This document shows, piece by piece, positions 26,254-34,264 of a stretch of DNA of 64,000 nucleotides. The stretch is from assembly GCF_029894425.1 (NCBI RefSeq), contig NZ_JARXYJ010000001.1, forward strand, positions 6,200,001 to 6,264,000, read 5' to 3'. The position numbers were made by a program, and so were the translations under genes. The notes under the pieces were generated by a model that did not search any database, was not told the origin of the DNA, and was given only the letters and a program-made list of their open reading frames with translations. This DNA is from Streptomyces sp. SAI-127. Lineage in GTDB: Bacteria > Actinomycetota > Actinomycetes > Streptomycetales > Streptomycetaceae. Each line of letters begins with the position of its first letter. Positions within the stretch are counted from its first letter, which is position 1.

Positions 26254-27474
26254 GTGGCGCAGGTGACGGCGGCTGCGGAGGCCGGGCATGCGCGGTATAC
26301 CTACCGGCTGCGCGTGTCGGCCGCTGCCCGCACCGTCTTGGGGGCGGAGTGGGACCGGTGCCGCTGGGTGTGGAACGAATGCGTGGCCAAGTCCAGGGCC
26401 GTGCACCTGCACAGCAAGGCCACCGGCGAGAAGGCCACGTGCGGTCCCGCTCAGCTCGACCGGATGCTGACCGAGGCCCGCGCCCGTACGCCGTGGTTGC
26501 GTGAGGGCTCGTCGGTTTGCCAGCAGCAGGTCATCCGCGACTTCGGCCGCTCCCGTGCCAAGGCGCACAAGGACATCGAAGGGCGCCTGCCCATGGCGCG
26601 CCGGGCGGGGATGCCCACGTACAAGAAGAAGCGCGAGGCAGCGCCGACCCTCAACTACACCCGGCGCGGGTTCCGGTTGAAGGACGGCCGGCTGCACCTG
26701 GCAGGCGGCATCGTCGCGGCGGTGGTGTGGTCGCGGGAACTGCCGGCCGAGCCGTCCTCGGTGCGCGTGTACCAGGACAGCCTCGGGCACTGGTACGCCT
26801 CGTTCGTCGTGCCCGCCCACGTCGAGCCGCTGCCCAGGACCGGTCGCGTACTCGGTGTCGACTGGGGTGTGAAGGAGACCGCGACCACCACGTTTGACGC
26901 GTACGACCTTCCCCACGCCGGGCACGGCAGGGAGGCGAAGGCGAAGCTGGCCCGGTACGACCGGATGGTGGCCCGCCGCAAGCCGAAGAAGGGACATCCG
27001 GCGTCGAAGGGCTACCGTGAGGCGAAGAAGCTGCGGGCGAAGGCGTACAAGAAGGTCGCCAGGCAGCGGGAGGACACCGGCCGCAAGTGGGCCAAGAAGG
27101 TGGTCCGCGACCACGACGCCATCGCTGTCGAGGACTTCCGCCCGAAGTTCCTGGCCAGGACCACCATGGCCCTCAAGGCCGCTGACGCCGCCATCGGCGC
27201 CACCAAGGCCGCTCTGATCGAGATGGGCCGCAAGCACGGGCGGGACATCCGCCTCGTCCACCCCGCGTACACCACGATGGACTGCGCGCACTGCGATGCG
27301 AGAGCCAAGCATCGCCTGCCGCTGGGTGAGCGCACCTACACCTGCGCCGTGTGCGGAGCCGTGTCCCCACGGGACAAGAACTCCGCCCGCGTGATGCTTG
27401 TCCGGGCTGGTCTCGACCCGGCTGGTGCTGATGGCGGAAGACCTCCTGGAGCGCTGCTCCAGGAGGCGGCCTGA
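26254..27474 (+). CDS. tnpB: TnpB RNA-guided nuclease of an IS605-type element
   Basis: A 406-residue TnpB. The RuvC-like triad is intact: Asp203 in GVDWGVKETATTTF, Glu293 in AIAVEDF and Asp374 in SPRDKNSARVM. The zinc ribbon has CAHC (344/347) and CAVC (364/367). The N-terminal helical and wedge regions contain W-WNECVAKSRAVH and PTYKKKREAAPTLNY. TnpB proteins use an RNA from the element's right end to cut matching DNA and are relatives of Cas12. GTG 26254 follows GAGGGGGCGAG. Nothing suggests decay, so it is probably active. Confidence 0.92.
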   Translation: MAQVTAAAEAGHARYTYRLRVSAAARTVLGAEWDRCRWVWNECVAKSRAVHLHSKATGEKATCGPAQLDRMLTEARARTPWLREGSSVCQQQVIRDFGRSRAKAHKDIEGRLPMARRAGMPTYKKKREAAPTLNYTRRGFRLKDGRLHLAGGIVAAVVWSRELPAEPSSVRVYQDSLGHWYASFVVPAHVEPLPRTGRVLGVDWGVKETATTTFDAYDLPHAGHGREAKAKLARYDRMVARRKPKKGHPASKGYREAKKLRAKAYKKVARQREDTGRKWAKKVVRDHDAIAVEDFRPKFLARTTMALKAADAAIGATKAALIEMGRKHGRDIRLVHPAYTTMDCAHCDARAKHRLPLGERTYTCAVCGAVSPRDKNSARVMLVRAGLDPAGADGGRPPGALLQEAA

Positions 27475-27483
27475 GCCAGGAAT

Positions 27484-27533
27484 CCCCTTCTCTTCAGGGA
27501 GGGGAGGATTCAAGAGCTAGGTAGCGTGCAGCC
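27484..27533 (+). ncRNA. Predicted omega-RNA 3' hairpin and guide segment of TnpB
   Basis: CCCCTTCT (27484-27491) pairs with GGGAGGGG (27497-27504) around a CTTCA loop, followed by AGGATTCAA, the usual 3' scaffold of TnpB guide RNAs. The scaffold should end at 27513, so the guide would start at 27514 (GAGCTAGGTAGCGTGCAGCC) and its first 20 bases end exactly before the ATG of the next gene. The 5' part of the RNA would overlap the 3' end of tnpB. Confidence 0.65.
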
Positions 27534-28043
27534 ATGAGTGAACGATCGCCCGCGCCCGGGGCCCTGGCCCTGGTGGAGTCCCTGGTCAACACGCTGGACC
27601 TGGAGTCGGGAGCCGACACGCTGGACACGGCGGAGGGGCGGGCGCCGTTCGGGATCGTCGAGGGCGAGGCCGCGCAGGCGCGCGAGCTGCGGGAGTCGCT
27701 GAGAGTCGCTCTGCTGGCCCACGCTGGACACCCGCCGCATCGCACGGTGACGCCGCTGGGGGAGTTGCTGGCCGGGGCGCCCCTGTGTCTGGCGGTGGAC
27801 CCGTCGGACGGCTCGGCCGCCCTCGCCCCCGCCGACCCCCGCGCCCTCCTCTCCCGCATCGCCGCCGCCGTCGCCGAGTCCCTGGTCGCGGGCACCTGGA
27901 CCCGTCTGAAGGCCTGCGAGGCGACGGACTGCCACTGGGCGTACTACGACCGCAGTCCGGCGGGCCGGGGCCGCTGGTGCTCGATGCGGGTGTGCGGGGC
28001 GCGGGCGAAGATGCGGCGGTATCGGGGGAAGGGGGCGCCTTAG
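27534..28043 (+). CDS. CGNR zinc-finger protein
   Basis: A 169-residue protein with an N-terminal helical domain (about 1-115) of the type found before CGNR fingers, including LVESLVNTLDLESG, and a C-terminal finger: KACEATDCHWAYYDRS and RWCSMRVCGARAKMRRYR supply four cysteines in C-x4-C...C-x3-C form. The canonical CGNR is CGAR here. Such proteins are likely DNA-binding transcription regulators. The ATG lies only 20 bases from the right end of the IS element, so its original promoter may have been displaced. Confidence 0.87.
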   Translation: MSERSPAPGALALVESLVNTLDLESGADTLDTAEGRAPFGIVEGEAAQARELRESLRVALLAHAGHPPHRTVTPLGELLAGAPLCLAVDPSDGSAALAPADPRALLSRIAAAVAESLVAGTWTRLKACEATDCHWAYYDRSPAGRGRWCSMRVCGARAKMRRYRGKGAP

Positions 28044-28061
28044 GGAGTGCGGCGCCATGGG

Positions 28062-28140
28062 GGCCGGTCGCGCCCACGCGGAGCCGCATATCGATACAGC
28101 TTCGCGCCCTGCAGGGGCGCGGAGAGCTGCGCGACCGGCC
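28062..28140. terminator. Large two-level hairpin between convergent genes, common Streptomyces intergenic motif
   Basis: GGCCGGTCGCGC (28062-28073) pairs perfectly with GCGCGACCGGCC (28129-28140). Inside lies a second hairpin around CCCTGCAGGGG. The GCAGGGGCGCGG-GA-CTGCGCGACC wording is one I know as recurring in Streptomyces intergenic regions. It probably ends transcription from both sides. Confidence 0.65.
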
Positions 28141-28160
28141 ACGACGGCGCCGCACCCGAC

Positions 28161-28859
28161 CTACACTCCCTCCTCTCCTCCCCGCGGAGCCGAAGCCGCC
28201 GCCCGCGACCCCACCAGGAGCAGGCACAGCACCGCGACCCCCGCGACCAGGCCGGCCAGGACCAGCAGCGGATCCAGCGGCCGGGCCGTGGACGCGGCCG
28301 TCTGGGTCGCGGCCGGCGGCGCCGCCTGCGAGGCCTGCGGCGACGGTGCCGTCTGCGGTACGGCGGCCTGGGACGCCGTGGGTGAGGGCGACGAACCGGC
28401 ACGGGTCGCCGCGGGCCTGCGGCTCGTCGTCATGCCCGGCATCGTCGAGTGCTGTTCCTGACTCGTGGACGGCTGCGTGTGCTCGTGCTGCGTCGGTGCC
28501 GCCGGGGCCGGCGCCGGAGCCGCCGCCCGTACCGTGATGCCCGCCGTCATGTCCGGATGGACCGTGCAGACGTAGCCGTAGGAACCGGCCGTGGTGAAGG
28601 TGAAGCTCCAGCTCTCGCCCTTGTTCAGCATGGGGGAGTGGATCGCGAGCGGGCCGGAGGTGGTCTTCACGTCGTGCGGTGCCGTGTCGTCATTGGTCCA
28701 GGTGACCGTGGACCCGGCCGGCACGGAGAGGGAGGCGGGAGCGAACGCGTACCCCTTCATCGCGACCTGGAATGTCGCCGCCGACGCCTCGTGACCGTAC
28801 GGCAGCATCCCCACGACGAGCAGCGCGAGCACCGCCGCGGCCCGCAGCACCCCCCTCAT
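28161..28859 (-). CDS. Exported cupredoxin with C-terminal membrane anchor
   Basis: A 232-residue protein with a signal peptide (about 1-28, ending ASA) and a plastocyanin-like domain (29-112) carrying a full type 1 copper site: His62 in APHDVK and Cys98, His101, Met104 in GYVCTVHPDM. A His/Gln/Thr/Pro/Ala-rich linker leads to a single helix (LLVLAGLVAGVAVLCLLLVG) near 200-220. It should be held outside the membrane and bind copper for electron transfer or handling. ATG 28859 overlaps the stop of the upstream YceI gene (ATGA). Confidence 0.9.
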   Translation of the reverse strand: MRGVLRAAAVLALLVVGMLPYGHEASAATFQVAMKGYAFAPASLSVPAGSTVTWTNDDTAPHDVKTTSGPLAIHSPMLNKGESWSFTFTTAGSYGYVCTVHPDMTAGITVRAAAPAPAPAAPTQHEHTQPSTSQEQHSTMPGMTTSRRPAATRAGSSPSPTASQAAVPQTAPSPQASQAAPPAATQTAASTARPLDPLLVLAGLVAGVAVLCLLLVGSRAAASAPRGGEEGV

Positions 28860-29320
28860 GCGAATTCCGCCGCGACGAGCAGCCTGAGGCGCGTGGCCGG
28901 AAGCCGCCACGGCAGCCGGAATCCGGTGGCTCGGCGCAGCAGCCGGTACGGCAGCTTGGCCGCGCCCACGACGAGCAGCCGGTCCTCGGCCCGCTCGACC
29001 ACCCGCAGCCGCAGCAGGACGGGGAAGGCGACACCGTTCACATCCAGGTCGCCGGTGAGCTGGAGCCGGTCGCCGGGCACGGCGTCGACCCGCTCGGAGG
29101 TGAGGACGGCCCGCAGTTCACGATCGTCGAACGCGAAGCGGAACGCGGGCTGTCCGGCGGCGGCGTCCGCGGGCGTCTCCATGGACGCCTCGGCGAGCGG
29201 TACCCGCCGTCGCCGCAGCGGCAACGGTCCGTACCAGGCGGTGAGTTCGGCGAGCGAGCGGCCGGGGGCCACGGTGTGGCGCCGGGGCGGAGGAACGGTG
29301 GGCAGGGTGACGGTTGTCAT
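28856..29320 (-). CDS. Divergent YceI-like domain protein
   Basis: A 154-residue protein whose second half follows the YceI beta-barrel pattern (DRLQLTGDLDVNGVAFPVLLRLRVV, then alternating beta strands to RLRLLVAAEFA). YceI proteins bind isoprenoid lipids. It has no signal peptide and is Arg-rich, unlike typical exported YceI members, so it may act in the cytosol. It is translationally coupled to the cupredoxin gene downstream. Family assignment is moderate. Confidence 0.72.
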   Translation of the reverse strand: MTTVTLPTVPPPRRHTVAPGRSLAELTAWYGPLPLRRRRVPLAEASMETPADAAAGQPAFRFAFDDRELRAVLTSERVDAVPGDRLQLTGDLDVNGVAFPVLLRLRVVERAEDRLLVVGAAKLPYRLLRRATGFRLPWRLPATRLRLLVAAEFA

Positions 29321-29376
29321 CCCGAACTCCTTGGAAAGCGGTTCCCGAAATGTGGCGGGGGTGTGGAGAATGGGTC

Positions 29377-29423
29377 GTGGACGCCGCTCCGGCCGGCTGA
29401 GCCCCGGCCGGAGCGGCGTCCAC
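29377..29423 (-). terminator. Very strong 20-bp hairpin ending the copper operon
   Basis: A perfect 20-base stem (29377-29396 with 29404-29423) encloses a 7-base loop, just past the stop of the second cupredoxin gene and upstream of the YceI gene. It separates two copper-related transcription units on the same strand. Confidence 0.88.
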
Positions 29424-29439
29424 CCTTGCGCGGGACGCG

Positions 29440-30462
29440 TCAGCAGCTGGCGGTGAGGAAGTCCGTGGTGGGCTTGAGCATGTGCCCGGCCCAGACGGTG
29501 TGCATCTTCACGTAGCCGTCGACGTCGAGCAGATCGGTGACCTGCTGTCCGAGCGATTCCTCCAGGTGTGCCGAGTAGATGTGCTGGAGGAGCACGGTGA
29601 GGGTGTCGTCGGCCACCGAACCACCGTCACTGACGGCCGGCTTGAGGATGGACTCGATCCACACCGTGTGCATCTTGAGATACGAGTCGAGCGCCAGGGC
29701 GTCCTGCACCTGCTGGCCCGGCGACTCCTCCAGGTGCGCCGCGTAGAGGTGCTGGAGGATCGGCAGCAGCTCGTTGTTGATGCTGGCGCACTGCTCGCCG
29801 GAGCCGGAGCCACCACCGGAGGTCGGCGTGGGCGTCGGGGCCGCGGTGGGCGTGCCCGTGGGCGGCGTCGAGGTGGGGCTGGCCGTAGGGGTGGCCGTGG
29901 GTGTGCCGGTCGGCGTCGCGGTCGGGGTGGGCGCAGGCGTCGTACCGCCACCGCCGCCACCGGACGCGGCGACGACCTTCACGGACGACACCATGTCCGG
30001 GTGCACCGCGCAGTAGTACTCGTACGTCCCCACCTTGGTGAAGGTGTACGACCACGACTGGCCCTGCTTCAGCGTCCCCGAGTCGAAGGCCACCGGGGCC
30101 TTGGTCGTGGTCACCGTGTGCGGTGCGCTGTCGTGGTTGGTCCACTGGACGGTCTGGCCGGCCTCGACGACGAGCTGCTTACCGTCGCCGAACTTGTAGC
30201 TCATGATGTCGACCTGGTAGTCCGGCTCGGCGGCCGCGGCGGGCTGGACCTCGGCAGCGGCGGCAGCGGGCGCCTGAGCCGCGCCCGCGGTCTGCTGCGA
30301 GGAACTCGTGGAACCCGACGCCGCGTTCAGCAGTCCGAGACTGAGCACGGCCGCGAGCGCCGCACCGAGTCCCACGAACAGCAGGGACCGGCCCCCGGAC
30401 CTACCGGCCTTGGCCGTCGGCGGCTCGAGCCGCCGTTCGCCGGTCTCATCGCTTCTATTCAC
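29440..30462 (-). CDS. Exported cupredoxin with a C-terminal duplicated His-containing module
   Basis: A 340-residue protein with a cytosolic lead, one membrane/signal helix (about 27-46), a cupredoxin domain (81-166) with a type 1 copper site (His115, Cys151, His154, Met157 in YYCAVHPDM), a long Thr/Pro repeat linker (about 174-215), and a C-terminal region built of two similar modules. Each has ILQHLYAAHLEES-like and YLKMHTVW----LKP segments (about 230-276 and 288-333), bracketed by Cys225 and the terminal Cys340. I do not recognise this module. GTG 30462 follows AGGAG. Confidence 0.9.
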   Translation of the reverse strand: MNRSDETGERRLEPPTAKAGRSGGRSLLFVGLGAALAAVLSLGLLNAASGSTSSSQQTAGAAQAPAAAAAEVQPAAAAEPDYQVDIMSYKFGDGKQLVVEAGQTVQWTNHDSAPHTVTTTKAPVAFDSGTLKQGQSWSYTFTKVGTYEYYCAVHPDMVSSVKVVAASGGGGGGTTPAPTPTATPTGTPTATPTASPTSTPPTGTPTAAPTPTPTSGGGSGSGEQCASINNELLPILQHLYAAHLEESPGQQVQDALALDSYLKMHTVWIESILKPAVSDGGSVADDTLTVLLQHIYSAHLEESLGQQVTDLLDVDGYVKMHTVWAGHMLKPTTDFLTASC

Positions 30463-30475
30463 TTCAACTCCTATT

Positions 30476-30505
30476 GTTTCCCAGGGAGTTGTTTCCCATG
30501 GAGTT
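30476..30505 (-). repeat. Two direct 15-base repeats between copCD and the cupredoxin gene
   Basis: GTTTCCCAGGGAGTT (30476-30490) is followed at once by GTTTCCCATGGAGTT (30491-30505). They fill the gap between the copCD stop and the ribosome site of the next gene. TCCCAGGGA is itself near-palindromic. They could be a regulator site or a chance duplication. Confidence 0.5.
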
Positions 30506-31824
30506 CAGCGGCCGGGATCGGCCGTGACCAGCAGACTCGTCACGGCGAGGACGACGAGGACCAGCCCCGTCTCGACCGCGACCGAGTAACCGAAGGGCCG
30601 CACGGTGGCGGCATCGCCGCGCAGCAGCACGGCGAGATCGAGACGGGTGCGCACCCACTGGCGGCTCGCGTACGCGGCCACCAGGACGCCCCCGAGGACG
30701 GCTGTCTTGACGAGCAGCAGATGCCCGTACGAGGTGTGCAGCAGGGCGCCGTACGACCCCACCACCTGCCAGGCGAGGACCAGCCCGGCGCCGACGATGC
30801 CCGTGACGCTCACGGCCGCGAGCTTCGAGTAGCCCGGCACGACCCGCGCCAGCTCCGCGGCCCGGCGGCGCGGCAGCACAGCCAGCGCGAGCATCGCGAG
30901 CCCGCCGATCCACAGGGCGGCCCCGAGCAGATGCACGAAGTCGGCGACGGCACCCCAAGTGGGCTCGCTGCCCTCGGAGTTGTGGCCCGCCATCCCGGTC
31001 GTGCGCAGCAGCCCGAAGGTCACCGCGAGGGCGCCCACCCGCCAGCCCGGCGAGCGGGAGGTCGCCGCGCCGCCCTGGAGCAGCGCGCTGAGCACCACGG
31101 CCGCGAGCACCCACATCAGCCCCCGGGCGGCGAGCACGATGCCGGGCTCGGTGGCCAGGATGTCCGCGTAGGTCGCCGGGCGCAGCGCGTCCCGCAGCCC
31201 GCCGAAGGAGGTGTAGGCGCCCTGGAGCCCGACGGCCGCCACGGTCGCCAGCAGCCCGCCCGTCCAGGCGAGCCCCAGCAGCACCCGGGCCCGCGGCTCG
31301 TGGGTGCCGCCCGGCCACAGCAGGGCGACGAACGCGAGCCCGCCGACGAACAGGGCCAGTGCGAGGTATCCGGCCCAGCGGACGGCGACGAGGCCCTTGC
31401 GCACCGAGGGGGACGGAGCGGGAGCGGCGGCCGGGGCCTCGTCGCCGTCGGTCTTGGCGGAGGCCGTGCCGGCGGTGAAGGCGATCCGACCGGAGGAGGC
31501 GTGTCCGTCCTCCTCGTCCACGACGGACCAGACGACGGCGAACCTCCCGTCCGCCGGGCTGTTGAGAGCGACCCGCACCACACTCTTCCTCGCCGTACCC
31601 GACACCGGCAGCCGGTCGCCGTCCACCGTCAGCACCCGTACATCGGCCAGGTCGACGGCTTCGTCGAAGGTGAGGGTGAGCCGGTCGGGTGTCTTCGCCA
31701 GGTCGGCCCCGTCCTTGGGGGAGGAGCTCACCAACCCGGTGTGGGCAAAGGCGGGTTGGACCGCGCCGAACAGGGCGCAGAGCAGGGCGGCGAGCAGGAG
31801 CAGGGTTCGGCGCAGGGTCCTCAC
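30505..31824 (-). CDS. CopC-CopD fusion copper transport protein
   Basis: A 439-residue fusion. A signal peptide (about 1-26) precedes a CopC beta-sandwich starting AHTGLVSSSPKDG, with the N-terminal His27 and a second His in EEDGHASSGR as likely Cu(II) ligands. After a Pro/Ala linker the CopD part has about eight membrane helices with the family motif ADFVHLLGAALWIGGL and MAGHNS. Such proteins take periplasmic-side copper across the membrane. It overlaps the upstream gene (ATGA) and is followed by a cupredoxin gene. Confidence 0.93.
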   Translation of the reverse strand: MRTLRRTLLLLAALLCALFGAVQPAFAHTGLVSSSPKDGADLAKTPDRLTLTFDEAVDLADVRVLTVDGDRLPVSGTARKSVVRVALNSPADGRFAVVWSVVDEEDGHASSGRIAFTAGTASAKTDGDEAPAAAPAPSPSVRKGLVAVRWAGYLALALFVGGLAFVALLWPGGTHEPRARVLLGLAWTGGLLATVAAVGLQGAYTSFGGLRDALRPATYADILATEPGIVLAARGLMWVLAAVVLSALLQGGAATSRSPGWRVGALAVTFGLLRTTGMAGHNSEGSEPTWGAVADFVHLLGAALWIGGLAMLALAVLPRRRAAELARVVPGYSKLAAVSVTGIVGAGLVLAWQVVGSYGALLHTSYGHLLLVKTAVLGGVLVAAYASRQWVRTRLDLAVLLRGDAATVRPFGYSVAVETGLVLVVLAVTSLLVTADPGR

Positions 31825-32456
31825 GGGGTCGCCTCCGGCTGCGGGGAGGCGGCGGCCGGGGCGAGGATGCCGCCGAGGAGACTGGAGGCGGGGGCGAGCC
31901 CGACGCAGGGGGACGCGGTCGGCGACGGGGAGGGGGTGGCCGCCGGGCCGTCCAGGAGACCGAGGACGGAGTCGGTGACCCCGACGAGCAGCGGCTGTAC
32001 GAGCTCGACCTCGCCGTCCGCGCAGGAGTCCGTGCCCGAGGGGGAGGGCGTGGGGGTGGTGGGCGCGGGCGTCGGGGAGCCGGTGCCCGGAACCGGAGTG
32101 GTCCCGTGGCCGGCGTGCCCGCCGCCCTGGCCGCCACCGGAGCCGACGGGGACGGTACCGGTCACCGCGCCCCCGCCGCCGTATCCGAGACCCCCGCCGA
32201 CTCCGCCGACTCCGCCGTACGACGGCAACTCCCCGGAGCCCACCGGGGCTTGACCGGACCCCGGGGAGGTCGTCGCCGGTGCCGTGGCCGCGGGCGGGGT
32301 CACCGGGGGAGCGGCCTCGGCGGCGCCGGAGGCGGGGGCGCCGATGCCCGACGCGTACCCCAGCACGATCACCACGGTGCCGACGAGCGCCCCGGCGACC
32401 AGTTCGTCGCGGTGGTCACGCGGAGGGACACCCGTCGCCCTGCGGAACAAGGGCAT
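31821..32456 (-). CDS. Membrane-anchored low-complexity protein of unknown function
   Basis: A 211-residue protein with one N-terminal helix (ELVAGALVGTVVIVLGYASG) and then Pro/Gly/Thr/Ser-rich sequence, including a Gly-Tyr-rich stretch and HAGHG. Two cysteines (DSCADGEVELVQPLLVG and SPCVGLAP) may form a disulfide bracketing a short hydrophobic segment. No known domain is seen. It is first in the copper unit and coupled to copCD by ATGA, so a role in extracellular copper handling is plausible but inferred only from position. Confidence 0.72.
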   Translation of the reverse strand: MPLFRRATGVPPRDHRDELVAGALVGTVVIVLGYASGIGAPASGAAEAAPPVTPPAATAPATTSPGSGQAPVGSGELPSYGGVGGVGGGLGYGGGGAVTGTVPVGSGGGQGGGHAGHGTTPVPGTGSPTPAPTTPTPSPSGTDSCADGEVELVQPLLVGVTDSVLGLLDGPAATPSPSPTASPCVGLAPASSLLGGILAPAAASPQPEATP

Positions 32457-32691
32457 GACTCACTCCTGACATGCTCAGATCAATCGGACCGAAGAACGCG
32501 GCCGATGACGAACAGTGGAGTGGAGCGTGGATTCCGCATCACTACGCACCGGTTAACCGATGGTTGCCTACCTCTCCATCACGGGGGTGCGGTCTGTGAG
32601 AACGGTCGATTCCACACTGTGCTCGAATGCAAATCGAACTCGTGTTGAGGATTCCGGGAAGGGCGGGCATATGCCAGGTCGGCGCACGACA

Positions 32692-32722
32692 GGGCCCCGG
32701 CGCTGGAACGGCGCCGGGGCCC
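32692..32722 (-). terminator. 12-bp perfect hairpin downstream of UDP-glucose dehydrogenase
   Basis: GGGCCCCGGCGC pairs with GCGCCGGGGCCC around a 7-base loop, 20 bases past the stop of the minus-strand dehydrogenase gene. The 235 bases from here to the copper unit start (32457-32691) contain no recognisable gene and should hold the copper unit's promoter. Confidence 0.82.
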
Positions 32723-32742
32723 AGTACGACCCGTCTCCGGGG

Positions 32743-34086
32743 TCAGGCGGTCGGCCGCCCCATTGCCCGGTAAGTCCATCCGGCCTTCCGCCACAGCGCC
32801 GGATCCAGCGCGTTGCGGCCGTCCAGGACGACCTTTGCGGCCGCTACCTCGCCGAGGGCCGCCGGGTCCAGTTCGCGGAACTCCCGCCACTCCGTGAGGT
32901 GGAGTACGACGTCGGCGCCCCGGACCGCGTCCACGGCGGTGTCGGCGTAGCCGAGGGTCGGGAAGAGACGGCGGGCGTTGTCCATGCCCTTCGGGTCGTA
33001 GACCGTGACCTGGCCGCCCTGGAGGTGGATCTGCCCGGCGACGTTCAGCGCGGGCGAGTCCCGGACGTCGTCCGAGTCGGGCTTGAAGGTGGCGCCGAGC
33101 ACCGCGACCCGCTTGCCGAGGAACGGCCCGCCGCCCAGTATCTGCCGGGCCAGTTCCACCATCTGGCCGCGCTGGCGCATGTTGATCGAGTCGATCTCGC
33201 GCAGGAACGTCAGCGCCTGGTCGGCGCCGAGCTCACCCGCACGGGCCATGAAGGCCCGGATGTCCTTCGGCAGACAGCCGCCGCCGAAACCGATACCCGC
33301 CCGCAGGAACTTCTTCCCGATCCGGTCGTCGTAGCCGATGGCCTCCGCCAGCTTCGCCACATCGCCGTCCGCGGCCTCGCACACCTCCGCCATCGCGTTG
33401 ATGAAGGAGATCTTGGTCGCCAGGAAGGAGTTCGCGGACGTCTTCACCAGCTCGGCGGTCGGGAAGTCGGTCACCACGAACGGCGTGCCCTCGCCGAGCG
33501 GAGTCGCGTACACCTCGCGCAGCAGCTTCTCCGCACGCTCGCTGCGCACACCGACGACGATCCGGTCGGGGTGCAGCGTGTCGTCCACCGCGAAGCCCTC
33601 GCGCAGGAACTCGGGGTTCCAGGCCAGCTCGGCGTCGGCGCCCGCGGGGGAGTGGTCGGCCAGGTAGCGGGCCAGCCGGTCGGCGGAACCCACGGGCACC
33701 GTCGACTTGCCGACGACGAGGGCCGGGCGGGTCAGGTGCGGGGCGAGGGAGGCGATCGCGGAGTCGACGTACGACATGTCGCAGGCGTACTCGCCGTGCC
33801 GCTGCGGAGTGTTCACACAGACGAAGTGCACGTCCCCGAAGGCGCCCACCTCGGCGAAGTCCATGGTGAAGCGGAGCCGGCCGGTGGAGCCCTCGATCCC
33901 GGCGACATGCTTGCGCAGCAGGTCCTCCAGGCCCGGCTCGTACATCGGGACCTCGCCCCGCTGGAGCATCTCGATCTTCTCGGGCACCACGTCGAGCCCC
34001 AGCACCTCGAAACCGAGCTCGGCCAAGGCCGCGGCGTGGGTGGCGCCGAGGTAGCCGGTGCCGATCACGGTGATCTTGAGGGCCAT
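32743..34086 (-). CDS. UDP-glucose 6-dehydrogenase
   Basis: A 447-residue NAD-dependent enzyme that oxidises UDP-glucose twice to UDP-glucuronate, a precursor of surface polymers. The Rossmann loop is ITVIGTGYLGATHA, the middle domain has FLATKISFINAMAEVC, and the catalytic Cys271 lies in GFGGGCLPKD. ATG 34086 is preferred over the open upstream frame because it gives the exact family N-terminus and has GGAG about 8 bases before. It is a single-gene unit, divergent from the acyl-CoA dehydrogenase. Confidence 0.94.
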   Translation of the reverse strand: MALKITVIGTGYLGATHAAALAELGFEVLGLDVVPEKIEMLQRGEVPMYEPGLEDLLRKHVAGIEGSTGRLRFTMDFAEVGAFGDVHFVCVNTPQRHGEYACDMSYVDSAIASLAPHLTRPALVVGKSTVPVGSADRLARYLADHSPAGADAELAWNPEFLREGFAVDDTLHPDRIVVGVRSERAEKLLREVYATPLGEGTPFVVTDFPTAELVKTSANSFLATKISFINAMAEVCEAADGDVAKLAEAIGYDDRIGKKFLRAGIGFGGGCLPKDIRAFMARAGELGADQALTFLREIDSINMRQRGQMVELARQILGGGPFLGKRVAVLGATFKPDSDDVRDSPALNVAGQIHLQGGQVTVYDPKGMDNARRLFPTLGYADTAVDAVRGADVVLHLTEWREFRELDPAALGEVAAAKVVLDGRNALDPALWRKAGWTYRAMGRPTA

Positions 34087-34205
34087 GGAGACTCCAGAAA
34101 GGGGGACGGGCCAGTGCGCGCCCGAGCATAGTCGGACGGTCTGACGGGCAATTTTCCCGCTGTCGCCAAGCTCACGTATCACTCCCGTGGGCCGGGCCCT
34201 AAAAT

Positions 34206-34224
34206 TTGAGTTACTTAACGGTAA
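34206..34224 (+). promoter_or_regulatory. Candidate operator TTAC-TTAACG-GTAA before the acyl-CoA dehydrogenase gene
   Basis: In an unusually AT-rich patch, TTGAGT (34206-34211) overlaps the palindrome TTACTTAACGGTAA (34211-34224), about 40 bases before the start codon. Promoter and palindrome coincide, which fits a repressor, perhaps a TetR- or GntR-type regulator of fatty-acid use. Confidence 0.45.
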
Positions 34225-34264
34225 TTAGCACAGGCATTGCAGCGTCCTTGGAGCGTGAGAGACC

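Larger units (their letters stand above)
26004..27513 (+). mobile_element. IS200/IS605-family element carrying only tnpB
   Basis: The element is defined by a structured left region (hairpin from 26004), tnpB, and a right-end hairpin whose tail AGGATTCAA ends at 27513, the form typical of IS605-group right ends. No Y1 tyrosine transposase (tnpA) is present, so it cannot move alone and would depend on a TnpA elsewhere. The left boundary is uncertain; TTCAC at 25981 could be the flanking target motif. The right end lies 20 bases before the CGNR gene start. Confidence 0.75.

Noticed and set aside
29482..32253. Plus-strand open frame of more than 900 codons
   Set aside because: It is the reverse shadow of the cupredoxin, CopCD and unknown genes; its translation is Arg/Gly/His-rich without domains. 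Long shadows are usual at this GC content.
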